DNA from: Pseudomonadota bacterium | Lineage (GTDB): Bacteria > Pseudomonadota > Alphaproteobacteria > Ferrovibrionales > Ferrovibrionaceae | Assembly (NCBI GenBank): GCA_023434425.1 | Contig: JAEYSS010000136.1 | Coordinates: 1 to 58,579, forward strand | Length of the DNA stretch: 58,579 nt | Reading direction: 5' to 3' | Shown here: piece by piece, positions 18,390 to 29,223 of the stretch | Layout of the letters: the number at the start of each line of letters is the position of its first letter | How positions within the stretch are numbered: position 1 is the stretch's first letter | Notes under the pieces: generated by a model | The model's input: the letters and a program-made list of their open reading frames with translations, nothing else | Database searches by the model: none | Told to the model about the DNA's origin: nothing | Position numbers and translations under genes: made by a program

Positions 18390-18662
18390 CTACTGTTCTT
18401 GCTTCCCTGCCGGCAGGCCCGCTCTGGCGGCGGTTCCCGTCGGCTGCAGCAGCCCCTCTTTCGCGCGATCCAAAATCCACACCCGGATCGCGCTGGAGAG
18501 GTTGCCCGAACGTGCAGCGTCAATATCGCTGACCATCTGGTTGATGGTCTTGCCGTCGGCCGCGGCGATCTGCTGCAGCGCCTCCCAGAACGCCTGTTCG
18601 AGGGAGATGCTGGTGCGATGGCCGCCGACCACCACGGAGCGTTTTTTTACCGTGGTCGGCAT
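18390..18662 (-). CDS. Ribbon-helix-helix domain protein
   Basis: A 90-aa protein of the RHH_4 type. The beta-strand KRSVVVGGHRTSISLEQAFW is followed by two helices (EALQQIAAADGKTINQMVSD and NLSSAIRVWILDRAKEG). This family is common in Rhodospirillales and of unknown target. It lies 73 bp upstream of RND set A on the same strand and could regulate or be co-transcribed with it, but no operator was identified. The start at 18662 gives a basic N-terminus MPTTVKKRS, as usual for the family. Confidence 0.85.
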   Translation of the reverse strand: MPTTVKKRSVVVGGHRTSISLEQAFWEALQQIAAADGKTINQMVSDIDAARSGNLSSAIRVWILDRAKEGLLQPTGTAARAGLPAGKQEQ

Positions 18663-18777
18663 GCGTGACCTGTCCGGCCGGGCGACCGCGACGGGGGCTG
18701 CTTAGCATTGGCAGATTTCCGGGCCAAGACAGCCTCTCTGGTCAGCGTGACGGCCGTCACGAGTTACCTGTCAGAAA

Positions 18778-19980
18778 TCACGTCAGATCGGCGCAGAATT
18801 CCTGAATCCGCGTGCAGGCGTCCTTCAGAGCTTCCGTGGAGGTGGCGTAGGAGATGCGGAAATGCGGCGCCAGGCCGAAAGCCTCGCCGAACACCACCGC
18901 GACGCCGCGTTCCTCAAGCAACGCATTGCAGAAATCGAGGTCGGTATTGATCTTCACGCCACCCTTCGAGGTCTTGCCGATGGCGCCGGCGCAGCTCGGA
19001 TAGACATAGAAAGCGCCTTCCGGTTTCGGGCAGTGGATGCCCTTGGCCTGGTTCAGCATGCTGACCACGAGATCGCGGCGCTGCTTGAACACCTGGTTGT
19101 TCTTCGGGATGAAATCCTGCGGGCCGTTCAGCGCTTCCACGGCGGCGGCCTGACTGATCGAGGACGGATTCGAGGTCGACTGCGACTGCAGATTGCTCAT
19201 CGCCTTGATCAGCGGCTGCGGACCACCGGCATAGCCGATGCGCCAGCCGGTCATGCAATAGGCCTTCGACACGCCGTTCATGGTCAGCGTGCGCTCATAC
19301 AACGCTGGCTCGATCTGCGCCGGCGTGGTGAAGACGAAGTTGTCGTAGACCAGATGTTCGTACATGTCGTCGGTCAGGATCCAGACATGCGGATGCCGGA
19401 CCAGCACATCGGTCAGCGCCTTCAGCTCGTCGCGCGTATAGGCGGCGCCCGAAGGATTGGACGGGGAATTCAGGATCACCCACTTGGTCTTCGGCGTGAT
19501 CGCCTTTTCCAGCGTCTCGGCGCGCAGTTTGAAGCCGTCTTCCGCCTTGCCGGTGACGAAAACCGGCGTGCCGCCGGCGAAATTCACGATATCGGGATAG
19601 CTGACCCAGTAGGGCGCCGGGATGATCACTTCATCGCCCGGATTGACGGTGGCGAGCAGCGCGTTGAACAGCACCTGCTTGCCGCCGGTGCCGACCGAAA
19701 TCTGCTCCGGCTTGTAGTCCAGGCCGTTCTCGCGCTTGAACTTGGCAATGATCGCCTGCTTCAGCGCCGGGGTGCCGTCCACATCCGTATAGCGGGTGTC
19801 GCCGCGGTCGATCGCGGCCTTGGCGGCTTCGCGGATATTGGCCGGGGTCTCGAAATCGGGCTCACCGGCGCCGAGGCCGATCACGTCGCGGCCGGCGGCT
19901 TTGAGCGCACGGGCCTTCTGGGTGGCGGCGATGGTGGCAGAGGGCTTGATGCGGCCAAGAGCATCGGACAGGAACGGCAT
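18778..19980 (-). CDS. Pyridoxal phosphate-dependent aspartate aminotransferase (class I, subgroup Ib)
   Basis: A 400-aa aminotransferase transferring the amino group of aspartate to 2-oxoglutarate; related enzymes also use prephenate. Motifs: N-terminal IKPSATIAATQKARAL, PLP phosphate contact GTGGKQVLFNA (97-107), NSPSNPSGA (171-179), the Asp/Tyr pair in LTDDMYEHL, the PLP lysine K239 in NGVSKAYCMTGWRIGY, and the C-terminal substrate Arg in HFRISYATS. ATG 19980 gives the conserved N-terminus; the extension to 20124 is rejected. It is divergent from the NMT1-type binding protein across 350 bp. Confidence 0.93.
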   Translation of the reverse strand: MPFLSDALGRIKPSATIAATQKARALKAAGRDVIGLGAGEPDFETPANIREAAKAAIDRGDTRYTDVDGTPALKQAIIAKFKRENGLDYKPEQISVGTGGKQVLFNALLATVNPGDEVIIPAPYWVSYPDIVNFAGGTPVFVTGKAEDGFKLRAETLEKAITPKTKWVILNSPSNPSGAAYTRDELKALTDVLVRHPHVWILTDDMYEHLVYDNFVFTTPAQIEPALYERTLTMNGVSKAYCMTGWRIGYAGGPQPLIKAMSNLQSQSTSNPSSISQAAAVEALNGPQDFIPKNNQVFKQRRDLVVSMLNQAKGIHCPKPEGAFYVYPSCAGAIGKTSKGGVKINTDLDFCNALLEERGVAVVFGEAFGLAPHFRISYATSTEALKDACTRIQEFCADLT

Positions 19981-20330
19981 TGTTTTGGCGACTCCTAGGC
20001 GCGGGCAGAGGGGGAGAAAACGCGGGCGAACCATACGTCCGGCCTGTGGGCGGCGCAACATATCAACTTGTCGCCGTGCAATGTTTTGCCGCAAAAGCAG
20101 GCAGCCGGGCGCGGGCTTGGGCAACGACCTGAAGCAGGCCCGGGAATACGGTGCTTTTGCCGTTCGGGCGGCACCCCGCCGACTGGACTGGGAATTGCAT
20201 ACGATCTGCCCCGAACCTGGGCACGATTCGCTCTTGGCGGGTGCTTTCGGGCCGGCATAGACTGCCGGGCCTGCGCCGCAACCGACTCGAAGATAATGAC
20301 CAGGCTAGGCGTTCACCGGGGAGACCATCC
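19981..20330. other. Divergent gene-free region between the aminotransferase and the binding protein
   Basis: About 350 bp with no convincing gene on either strand; frames crossing it lack start signals and similarity. It presumably holds both promoters. I did not recognise a riboswitch, RNA gene or strong palindrome. Confidence 0.4.
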
Positions 20331-21359
20331 ATGACTTTCGCACGTTCACTGACCTTTGCCGCGGCCGGCGTCACGCTGGCGCTCGGCCTTGGCGCCGCCG
20401 GCGCTGCCGATGCGCAGACCAAGATGAAATTCACTCTCGACTGGGCCTTCCAGGGACCGACCTCGGCCTTCCTCGTCGCCGAGCAGAAGGGCTATTATAA
20501 GGCTGCTGGCCTCGATCCCACCATCGATGCGGGCCAGGGCTCGGCCGGCGCGCTGCAGCGCGTGGCCACCGGCGCCTATGAAATGGGCTTTGCCGATATC
20601 AACGCGCTGATCGAATACAACGCCAAGAACCCGGATGCGCCGGTCAAGGCCGTGATGATGGGCTATGACGCGCCGCCCTTCGGCGTCTATGCGCTGAAAT
20701 CCTCGGGCATCAAGTCGCCGAAGGATCTGGAAGGCAAGAAGCTGGGCGCACCGGTCTTCGACGCCTCCTTCAAGCTGTTCCCGGCTTTCGCCGCCAAGGT
20801 CGGCATCGACAAGAGCAAGGTCACCTATATCAACCTCACCCCGCCGTTGCGCGAGCCAAGCCTGAAGAACGGCAGCGTCGACTTCATCAGCGGGCATTAC
20901 TTTTCCTCGATCCTCGACCTCGAAAAGATCGGCGTGAAGCAGGAAGACGTGATCGCCTTCCCCTATGCCGATGCCGGCATGGACTTCTACGGCAACGCCG
21001 TGGTGGCTTCGCCAAAGTTCATCAAAGAGAATCCGGCTGCGGTGAGGGCTTTCGTCGCCGCCACCATCAAGGCCTGGAAGGAAATCGTTGCCACTCCGGA
21101 AGTCGGCATCAAGGCCACCAAGACCCGCGACGGCCTAACCGACGAGACGCTGGAAATGAAGCGCCTGAAGATGTCGATCGAGCGCAACGTGGTGACCAAA
21201 TATGTCAAGGAAAACGGCTTCGGCGGCGTCGACATGGCGCGCCTGCAGCGTTCCTCGGACGCGGTCGCCTCGGCCATCGGCCTCCAGAAGGCGCCGAAGG
21301 CCGCCGACCTGTTCCAGGAAGGCTTCCTGCCGCCGAAGGCCGAACGCATGATGCAGTGA
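20331..21359 (+). CDS. ABC transporter substrate-binding protein, NMT1/THI5-like (orphan)
   Basis: A 342-aa exported binding protein. The signal peptide ends at about GAADAQ (residues 24-29). The mature protein begins with the family hallmark KFTLDWAFQGPTSAFLVAEQ and continues GYYKAAGLD, then GFADINALIEYNA; these residues line the ligand cleft in the NMT1/THI5/SsuA group. Relatives bind pyrimidine precursors, taurine/sulfonates, nitrate or bicarbonate; the ligand here cannot be told. No matching permease or ATPase lies nearby, and a strong terminator follows, so it acts as a single-gene unit. GGGGAGA precedes ATG 20331. Confidence 0.9.
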   Translation: MTFARSLTFAAAGVTLALGLGAAGAADAQTKMKFTLDWAFQGPTSAFLVAEQKGYYKAAGLDPTIDAGQGSAGALQRVATGAYEMGFADINALIEYNAKNPDAPVKAVMMGYDAPPFGVYALKSSGIKSPKDLEGKKLGAPVFDASFKLFPAFAAKVGIDKSKVTYINLTPPLREPSLKNGSVDFISGHYFSSILDLEKIGVKQEDVIAFPYADAGMDFYGNAVVASPKFIKENPAAVRAFVAATIKAWKEIVATPEVGIKATKTRDGLTDETLEMKRLKMSIERNVVTKYVKENGFGGVDMARLQRSSDAVASAIGLQKAPKAADLFQEGFLPPKAERMMQ

Positions 21360-21384
21360 TCTGCATCTGAAAAGCTGCTACAAG

Positions 21385-21414
21385 AAAGCGGCGGGGCAAC
21401 CCGCCGCTTTTTTT
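21385..21414 (+). terminator. Strong intrinsic terminator after the NMT1-type binding protein
   Basis: Perfect stem GCGGCGGG/CCCGCCGC (with extra AAA/TTT pairing; arms 21385-21395 and 21400-21410) around a GCAA tetraloop, followed by a run of seven T, 25 bp after the stop codon. Confidence 0.9.
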
Positions 21415-21472
21415 GCTCCGTTTCCCCCTGCCCGCTTACCGTGTCCGCTTACCCCAGCCGTCCGCCACAACA

Positions 21473-22657
21473 ATGAACGTATCGCGCCAACACACAGACT
21501 GGCAGGCGGTCTTCGCCGTCATTGCCGCCGGCGTCATCGTGTCGATGCAGGTCGGCAAGCTGCCGCCACTGCTCGGCCAGCTGCGCGCCGAATTCGGACT
21601 CGATCTCGTGCTGGGCGGATTGGTCGCCTCCTCGATCAGCCTGATCGGCGGTCTCTGCGGCATCATGGCCGGCTTTGCCGGCGACCGTATCGGCGGCCGG
21701 CGTGCGCTCATGTTCGGCCTGCTGATTAACGCCGCCGGCTCGCTGGCCGGTGCCTTCAGCCACGACACGGCGTTTCTGCTGGCGGCGCGCCTGGTGGAGG
21801 GGCTGGGTTTCGTCATCACCGTCGTCTGCGGTCCCAGCCTGGTGGCCATGGCGGCACAGCCGGCACAGCGCAGCCTCGCGCTCGGCCTGTGGAGCAGCTA
21901 CATGCCGCTCGGCGTCACCCTTGGCATGCTGGGCGCGCTCGCAGTCAATCACGGACTGCTCGACTGGCGCGGCCTGTGGATGGTGCTGGCGCTGCTGCCA
22001 CTTGCCGCCGCCCTGCTGCTGCCGCGGCTGACTGCCGGCATACCGGTGGCGCCGCCCCGCAAGTTTAACGCCGTCGTGCTACGCCGCCCCGGCCCATGGC
22101 TGCTGGCAGGGTGTTTTGCCTGCTACACGACGCAGTGGTTCTGCATCGTCACCTGGATTCCGACCTATCTGAAGGAAAGCGGCCTGGACAGCGAAACGCT
22201 GCTGGCACTTGGCGTTGCCGCCGTCGTCCTGGTGAATGCGGTAGGCACGACCGTCTCGGCCGCGGTGATGCATCGCGGTCTGCCACGCTGGCTGATCATC
22301 GCAGTCGTCAGTCTGGGCATGGGCGCGCTCGGCACGGCGTCCTTTGCACCGGATATCCCGGTGCTGGCCAAGATCGGCTTTGCCATGGCCGCCAGCGGCT
22401 TTGGCGGCATGCTGCCCGCGGCGGTGCTGGCCAGCGTGCCGATGCAGACGCGCGATCCGTCCGAGATCGCCACCGTCAACGGCGTGGTGGTGCAGTTGCT
22501 TAATATCGGATCTTTCGTGGGCCCGCCGGCGCTGGCCGGGCTGGTGGCGCATTTCGGCGGCTGGAGCGACGGCCGCTGGCTGCTGCTGGCCGCCGGCTGC
22601 GTCGGGCTGCTGCTGGCGCTGGGATTGCGCGCGACCGAAGGCAGGGCGCCGGCATGA
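21473..22657 (+). CDS. MFS transporter (CynX/NNP-like)
   Basis: A 394-aa major facilitator with twelve predicted membrane helices, beginning DWQAVFAVIAAGVIVSMQVG. The loop 2-3 motif FAGDRIGGRRALMFGLL (G-D-R-G-R-R type, about residues 68-84) is present. The length and helix pattern fit small-anion or organic-acid carriers such as the cyanate transporter group, but the substrate is not predictable. ATG 21473 is preferred over an in-frame start at 21413 that lies in the terminator of the gene before. The stop overlaps the EamA gene by 4 bp (ATGA). Confidence 0.9.
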   Translation: MNVSRQHTDWQAVFAVIAAGVIVSMQVGKLPPLLGQLRAEFGLDLVLGGLVASSISLIGGLCGIMAGFAGDRIGGRRALMFGLLINAAGSLAGAFSHDTAFLLAARLVEGLGFVITVVCGPSLVAMAAQPAQRSLALGLWSSYMPLGVTLGMLGALAVNHGLLDWRGLWMVLALLPLAAALLLPRLTAGIPVAPPRKFNAVVLRRPGPWLLAGCFACYTTQWFCIVTWIPTYLKESGLDSETLLALGVAAVVLVNAVGTTVSAAVMHRGLPRWLIIAVVSLGMGALGTASFAPDIPVLAKIGFAMAASGFGGMLPAAVLASVPMQTRDPSEIATVNGVVVQLLNIGSFVGPPALAGLVAHFGGWSDGRWLLLAAGCVGLLLALGLRATEGRAPA

Positions 22658-23544
22658 AGATGAATCGCGGAGACGCTTATCTGCTGCTGACCGTTTTCAT
22701 CTGGGGCAATACCTTCCCGACGGCGAAATACGTGCTGGGCATCATGCCGCCGACCGTGTTTTCCTCGACCCGCTACCTGCTCGCCTCCGCCACGCTGATG
22801 GCAGTCCTGATCTGGCGCGAGGGATTGCGGCTGCCGCAGCGGCGCGACCTGCTGCCGCTGATCGGCTTCGGCTTTCTCGGTATCACCCTGATGCAGTTGC
22901 TCTGGGCCAATGCGCTGGCGATGGGCACAGCTTCAAAAGGTTCGATCCTGATCGCCACTTCGCCGATCTGGGCGTTGATTCTGGGCCGGTTGCGCGGCCA
23001 GCACCTGTCGGCCATCGCCTGGGCCGGCGTGCTGCTGTCCTTCGCCGGCGTCTTCCTGGTCATCAACAACAGCCTGACCGAGATCACCGTGGGGGGCGGA
23101 CATATTCTGGGCGATCTGCTGTTCCTGACTGTTGCCTTCTGCTGGTCATTATTCTCGGTGCTGTCGCAGCCGTATCTGGCGCGGCTCGGCACGCTGTATG
23201 TGTCGGGCTGGTCGATGCTGTTCGGCGCGCTGCTGCTGACGCCATTCATCGCCTGGGGCTGGAACGATACGCCGTGGCAGGCAATGCAGCTCGGCCACTG
23301 GGCCAGCTTCCTCTACACCGCGATTCTTGCGGGCGCGCTCGGCTACCTGCTCTGGTATGAAGGCATCGCACGTTTAGGCATTGCTCGCTCAGTGATCTAT
23401 TCCTACCTGATCCCGGTCTTTGCCATGGTCAGCGCCATTGCCTTCCTCGGCGAGCATGTCTCGCCGGTACAGCTGATCGGCGCGGCGGTGGTGATCGGCG
23501 GCCTGGTGCTGACGCGCTGGTCAACGCCAGCGCCGCCGGCTTAA
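22654..23544 (+). CDS. DMT superfamily (EamA) transporter
   Basis: A 296-aa membrane protein with ten predicted helices arranged as two EamA repeats: the first from about residue 8 (YLLLTVFIWGNTFPTAKYVL), the second from about 148. Conserved FIWGNTFP and LWANALAMGTASKGSIL are typical. Relatives export amino acids, purine metabolites or drugs. It is coupled translationally to the MFS gene, an unusual but not rare pairing. Its stop is directly adjacent to the stop of the convergent methyltransferase. Confidence 0.92.
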   Translation: MKMNRGDAYLLLTVFIWGNTFPTAKYVLGIMPPTVFSSTRYLLASATLMAVLIWREGLRLPQRRDLLPLIGFGFLGITLMQLLWANALAMGTASKGSILIATSPIWALILGRLRGQHLSAIAWAGVLLSFAGVFLVINNSLTEITVGGGHILGDLLFLTVAFCWSLFSVLSQPYLARLGTLYVSGWSMLFGALLLTPFIAWGWNDTPWQAMQLGHWASFLYTAILAGALGYLLWYEGIARLGIARSVIYSYLIPVFAMVSAIAFLGEHVSPVQLIGAAVVIGGLVLTRWSTPAPPA

Positions 23545-25122
23545 TCAGCTTTCAGCGATCAGGCAGAAGCTGCCATCGGGCAGCGGCTCGGTCGCCAGCA
23601 GGAACAGGCCCTCGGCTTTGGCCGCCTCGCCCAGCGCTTCGGCATTGCCGGTGAAAACGCCGATGAAGACGCCGGCCAGCGCCAGGGCGATCTTCACTGC
23701 CGAGAAGAAGGCGGCAGAGTCAGCCGGCACGACGGCAGGATCGGCGACCATGATCAGATCGTAATGGTCCGGGCGGTCTTCGAGGAAGGGAACCACGGCT
23801 TCGGTGTCGCACTCATCGTACAGGCCGGTTTCGAAGGCACGACGGCAGCGCACTGCGTCGGCGGACACCATATCGAGGTGCTGGGCCAGCGCCCGCAGGT
23901 CGGCAGCATGCGGCGCCAGGCAGCCGCCCAGATCGATAGCCCAGCCGATGCTGAAGCTGTGGCCGATCATACGCTGTGCGGCAGCCGCCACAGCCCCGGC
24001 ATGCGGCGCGGCAAGGCCGGCCACCAGGTCGTCGAGCGAGGTGGCGGACAGTTTCGCCGACTGCAATTCCGGCGTTTCCTGCGACTGCAGGGCGAAGACA
24101 TAACCTGCGACGGGCTTGTTCTCTTCCTTGCGCAGCTCGATTTCTTCGAGGCTGAGCACGACAAAGCCGGCCTCGGCGGCGCGTTTGCGCAAATAGGCTT
24201 CGCCATGCTGATAGCGACCGGTCTTGCCGGCCTGGTATCGCGCGCCGGTGCCCTTTTCCACTGTGGCCACGAACAGCCCGCCCTCGGGCAGCGCCGCCTT
24301 CACGGCCTCGAACAGCGCGCGCAGGTCGCCGAAATAGGACAGCACGTCAGCAGCAGCCACCAGGTCATAGCCGCCGGGATGTTTGCCGAGTTCGGCGACG
24401 ATCTCGCCGACCACCAGCGCGTCATAGAGCCGGCGGGTTCGCGCCTTCTCGACCATTTTCGGCGACAGGTCGACGCCATCGAGATGTTTCACCAGGCCGC
24501 GCAGTTCCGGGGCGAGAAGCCCGGTACCGCAGCCGAGATCGATGGCACGCGACGCCGTTTTTCCGTCGCCCAGAGCGGCGCGGACTGCCGCGGCGACATG
24601 CTGCGGCGCGCGATACTCGAGCCAGCCGACCAGCTTCTCATCGAAACTGTCGGCGAAGGCATCGAACAGGGAGGCGACATAGGCCTCGTTGGCCTTCTCG
24701 GGCGCCTCGCCGGCCAGCACGGCCACCATGTGGCGTGCCTCGGCATGGCCAGGGTCGAGCGCCAGCATGCGACGCCAGGTGATCAGCGCATCGGCACGGC
24801 GATCCAGCCGCACCTGCAGGCGCGCTACCTGGTGCAGCAGGTTTTCGGAATTCGGTGTCGCAGCGAGAGACGCCTGCAGGCGATCCAGCCGTGTCGCCAG
24901 GGTCTCGCCGAGCCGAAGCTGGGCCAGCGCGCTGTGCACCGGATCGACAGCCGCAGCGACCGGCACCTCGGCCGGCGCCACCTTCTGCACGCCGCCCAGG
25001 CCGAGCAGCATGTCGCTGATCGCGCTGGCGCCGGGCCGGCCGGCCGCCGGCATGCGACGGACAGGCCCGCCGCCGCCGCCACTTTTCTTCTGCGCGCGCC
25101 GCTCCTTGCGGTTCATCGCCAA
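23545..25122 (-). CDS. Methyltransferase with TPR-like N-terminus and a decayed second methyltransferase domain
   Basis: A 525-aa protein. Residues 4-10 read NRKERRA, a motif found at the N-terminus of several alphaproteobacterial TPR-methyltransferase proteins. A TPR-like helical segment spans about 80-138. A class I SAM-dependent methyltransferase domain follows (about 145-345), with motif I AIDLGCGTGLL (193-203), acidic motif II GVDLS (216-220) and YDLVAAADVL. From about 385 the same layout recurs: AIDLGGCLAPH (395-405), HLDMVSADAV, YDLIMVADPAVV, but the glycine-rich loop is broken, so this copy is probably not catalytic. Substrate unknown. It starts 5 bp after ettA, so it is co-transcribed. 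Confidence 0.85.
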   Translation of the reverse strand: MAMNRKERRAQKKSGGGGGPVRRMPAAGRPGASAISDMLLGLGGVQKVAPAEVPVAAAVDPVHSALAQLRLGETLATRLDRLQASLAATPNSENLLHQVARLQVRLDRRADALITWRRMLALDPGHAEARHMVAVLAGEAPEKANEAYVASLFDAFADSFDEKLVGWLEYRAPQHVAAAVRAALGDGKTASRAIDLGCGTGLLAPELRGLVKHLDGVDLSPKMVEKARTRRLYDALVVGEIVAELGKHPGGYDLVAAADVLSYFGDLRALFEAVKAALPEGGLFVATVEKGTGARYQAGKTGRYQHGEAYLRKRAAEAGFVVLSLEEIELRKEENKPVAGYVFALQSQETPELQSAKLSATSLDDLVAGLAAPHAGAVAAAAQRMIGHSFSIGWAIDLGGCLAPHAADLRALAQHLDMVSADAVRCRRAFETGLYDECDTEAVVPFLEDRPDHYDLIMVADPAVVPADSAAFFSAVKIALALAGVFIGVFTGNAEALGEAAKAEGLFLLATEPLPDGSFCLIAES

Positions 25123-25127
25123 GCCTT

Positions 25128-26810
<1,683 letters not shown>

Positions 26811-26927
26811 GGTCCGCTCCGGCACTGGAAAGGCTGAAAAGTCGGCAGAGTTGTATAGAAACAGGCCCTTGAGCGCAATCTGGGCGGCTGCGCCCGAGAC
26901 CTGGCAAAACGAGGAAAATCGCGGTCG

Positions 26928-27857
26928 TTAAGCGAGCATCAGCGCCCGGACATGCGCCGCTGCGGCGCTGGCCAGCGCCTGCAGGTCGTAGCCGCCTTCC
27001 AGCGCGGACACCACCCTGCCCTGCGCGGTCCGGCCGGCCACCTGCAGCAGCTTCTCGGTGATCCAGTAATAATCCTGATCGGTCAGCTGCAGCTGCGCCA
27101 GCGGGTCGGCCACATGGGCGTCAAAGCCCGCCGAGATGATCAGTAACTCGGGTGCGAACTGCTCAAGCCTGGGCAGCAGCGAGCGTTCGGCCGCGGCGCG
27201 GAATTCCGTGGAGCCCGCATAGGGCCGCAGCGGCACATTCACGATATTGCCGGCGACGCCGTGTTCGCCCGCCGCGCCGGTGCCGGGGTAAAGCGGCATC
27301 TGATGCGTGGAGGTGTAGAAAAGCCCGGCATCTGCCTCAAAGGCAGCCTGCGTGCCGTTACCATGATGTACGTCGAAATCGACCACCGCCACGCGCTGAA
27401 TGCCCCACCGCTCGCGCGCATGCACAGCGCCGATGGCGACGTTGTTGAACAGGCAGAAACCCATCGCCTGATCGGGCTCGGCGTGGTGGCCCGGCGGCCG
27501 CACGGCGCAGAAGGCATTGCGCAGTTCACCCCCCATCACGGCATCGACGGCAGCGCAGACCGCGCCCGCCGCCCGTAGGGCGGCCTCGCCCGAGCCGGCC
27601 GAAACCACGGTGTCGCCGTCGAGATAATTCAGATCGCGGGCCGGAATGGCCTGCATCACCCGGTCCAGATAGGCCCCGGGATGTACCCGCGAGATCTGCG
27701 CCGGGGTGGCGCGGGGGGCTTCCCGGCGGTCCAGATAGAGGAAATCCTCCCCTTCCAGCCGGGCGAGAACGGCACGCAGCCTGTCCGCGCATTCGGGATG
27801 GCCTTCTCCCGTGTCATGGGCAAGACAGGCAGAATGGCTGAACAGGCCGGTTACCAT
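26928..27857 (-). CDS. Histone deacetylase family protein (acetylpolyamine/acetyl-lysine amidohydrolase-like)
   Basis: A 309-aa zinc hydrolase of the arginase/deacetylase fold. Motifs: RPPGHHAE (120-127, with catalytic H124/H125), the zinc ligands D162 and H164 in DFDVHHGNGTQ, STHQMPLYPGTG (183-194), the third ligand D246 in SAGFDAH, and the transition-state Tyr290 in LEGGYD. All catalytic residues are intact. Bacterial members remove acetyl groups from polyamines, small molecules or proteins; the substrate is not predictable. It lies 117 bp upstream of ettA on the same strand and may be read with it. Confidence 0.93.
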   Translation of the reverse strand: MVTGLFSHSACLAHDTGEGHPECADRLRAVLARLEGEDFLYLDRREAPRATPAQISRVHPGAYLDRVMQAIPARDLNYLDGDTVVSAGSGEAALRAAGAVCAAVDAVMGGELRNAFCAVRPPGHHAEPDQAMGFCLFNNVAIGAVHARERWGIQRVAVVDFDVHHGNGTQAAFEADAGLFYTSTHQMPLYPGTGAAGEHGVAGNIVNVPLRPYAGSTEFRAAAERSLLPRLEQFAPELLIISAGFDAHVADPLAQLQLTDQDYYWITEKLLQVAGRTAQGRVVSALEGGYDLQALASAAAAHVRALMLA

Positions 27858-28081
27858 CCGCGCTCCTTAACCATTGCTTTCTCCCGCTTCACAAAACCGT
27901 TCATGCCTGTCCGGCAGGTCCGCTTACAGAGAAAAAAGCGCGACTTGCCGGTTAGGACGTATACAATAGATCAGGCAGGCGCCGAAATCAGCAGCCCCGC
28001 CAAAAGGGGCGCTGGCGCCGCATCCGGGGAGCACGCCGAAGGGTCGGCCCGGGCCTTTTACAGGGGTTGGCAGAGGAAGCA

Positions 28082-29203
28082 ATGAAAGTCTGGAGTCAGG
28101 TTCTTGTTGTCGGCGTTATCGCCGCCGGCGCCGCAGGCGCGTTCATCTTTCGGGACAGCTTGCCCTTTATCGGTTCGCAGCGGACGACAGCAGGCAGACC
28201 TGTCAATGCCATACCCGCATTGCCAATCGAAGCCGCGCCGGTCCGCCGCATGGAAATCACGCGCACGATCGAAGCCGTCGGCACCGCGCAGGCCAACGAG
28301 GCTGTCACCATCACGGCGAAGGCGACCGGCATCGTCGAGCGGCTGAACTTCCAGGACAGCCAGATCGTCAAGGCCGGCGTCATCCTGGTGGAGCTCGAAG
28401 CCGCTGAAAGCTCGGCCAATATCGGTGCCCTGCGTGCCGCGCGCGACGCCGCCCGGATGTCGTATGACCGGGCCAAACAGTTAATCGAAAGCAAGGTGGT
28501 GGCGCAGGCGCGCCTTGATGAACTCTCCAAGGTTTATGAAGCCGCCGAGGCGCGACTGCGCGCCGAACAGGCAAAATTCTCTGACAGCGTCATCCGCGCG
28601 CCTTTCTCGGGCAAGCTGGGCTTGCGCAAGGTCAGCCTTGGCGCTCTCGTGCGCCCCGGCGACCCGATCACGACGCTGGATGACACCAGCGTGATCAAGC
28701 TGGAATTCGAAATTCCCGAAACCGTCCTGGGCGGCGTGGCCGTGGGCAATACCGTCAGCGCCAAGGCGAGTTCGATGCCGGGCCGCAAGTTCGACGGCAC
28801 CGTCACCACCATCGACAGCCGCATCGACCCGGCCACCCGCGCGGTGCGCATCCGGGCGCAGATTCCGAACGGCGACGACATGCTGAAACCCGGCATGTTC
28901 ATGACCGTGGCGCTCAGCGTCGGCAGGGTGCCCGACGCACTCATGGTGCCGGAGGAATCCCTGCTGGCTCAGGGCGGCGAGCAGTTCGTGTTCGTGATCC
29001 GCGACGGCAAAGCCACCCGCACCCGCGTCACCGTGGGGCAGCGGCTGCCCGGCCTGGCGCAGATCACCAACGGCCTGCATGCCGACGACCAGGTTGCCGT
29101 CACCGGCCTGCAGCAGCTGCGTGACGGTTCGCGCGTACGCCTGACCCAGGCTTCCGGCACGCCGCCGATGTCCGGTAGCCCATCCCAGAAGTCTTCCAGC
29201 TAA
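28082..29203 (+). CDS. RND periplasmic adaptor subunit, set B
   Basis: A 373-aa membrane fusion protein. One N-terminal membrane anchor (about 7-24), then the first lipoyl half with AVGTAQANEAVTITAKATGI, a short helical hairpin (about 105-160: RAARDAARMSYDRAKQLIE), the second lipoyl half (DSVIRAPFSGKLGLRKVSLG), beta-barrel and membrane-proximal domains. GAGGAAG precedes ATG 28082; a TTG start at 28067 is less likely. The 224-bp region before it carries the promoter. It is followed after 20 bp by the RND permease, forming a two-gene efflux operon. Confidence 0.92.
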   Translation: MKVWSQVLVVGVIAAGAAGAFIFRDSLPFIGSQRTTAGRPVNAIPALPIEAAPVRRMEITRTIEAVGTAQANEAVTITAKATGIVERLNFQDSQIVKAGVILVELEAAESSANIGALRAARDAARMSYDRAKQLIESKVVAQARLDELSKVYEAAEARLRAEQAKFSDSVIRAPFSGKLGLRKVSLGALVRPGDPITTLDDTSVIKLEFEIPETVLGGVAVGNTVSAKASSMPGRKFDGTVTTIDSRIDPATRAVRIRAQIPNGDDMLKPGMFMTVALSVGRVPDALMVPEESLLAQGGEQFVFVIRDGKATRTRVTVGQRLPGLAQITNGLHADDQVAVTGLQQLRDGSRVRLTQASGTPPMSGSPSQKSSS

Positions 29204-29223
29204 CCCGCACCAGGGGCTGCGCC

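Noticed and set aside
28067..28081. TTG start for RND adaptor B
   Set aside because: ATG 28082 has a better SD and gives the usual short cytosolic end before the membrane anchor.
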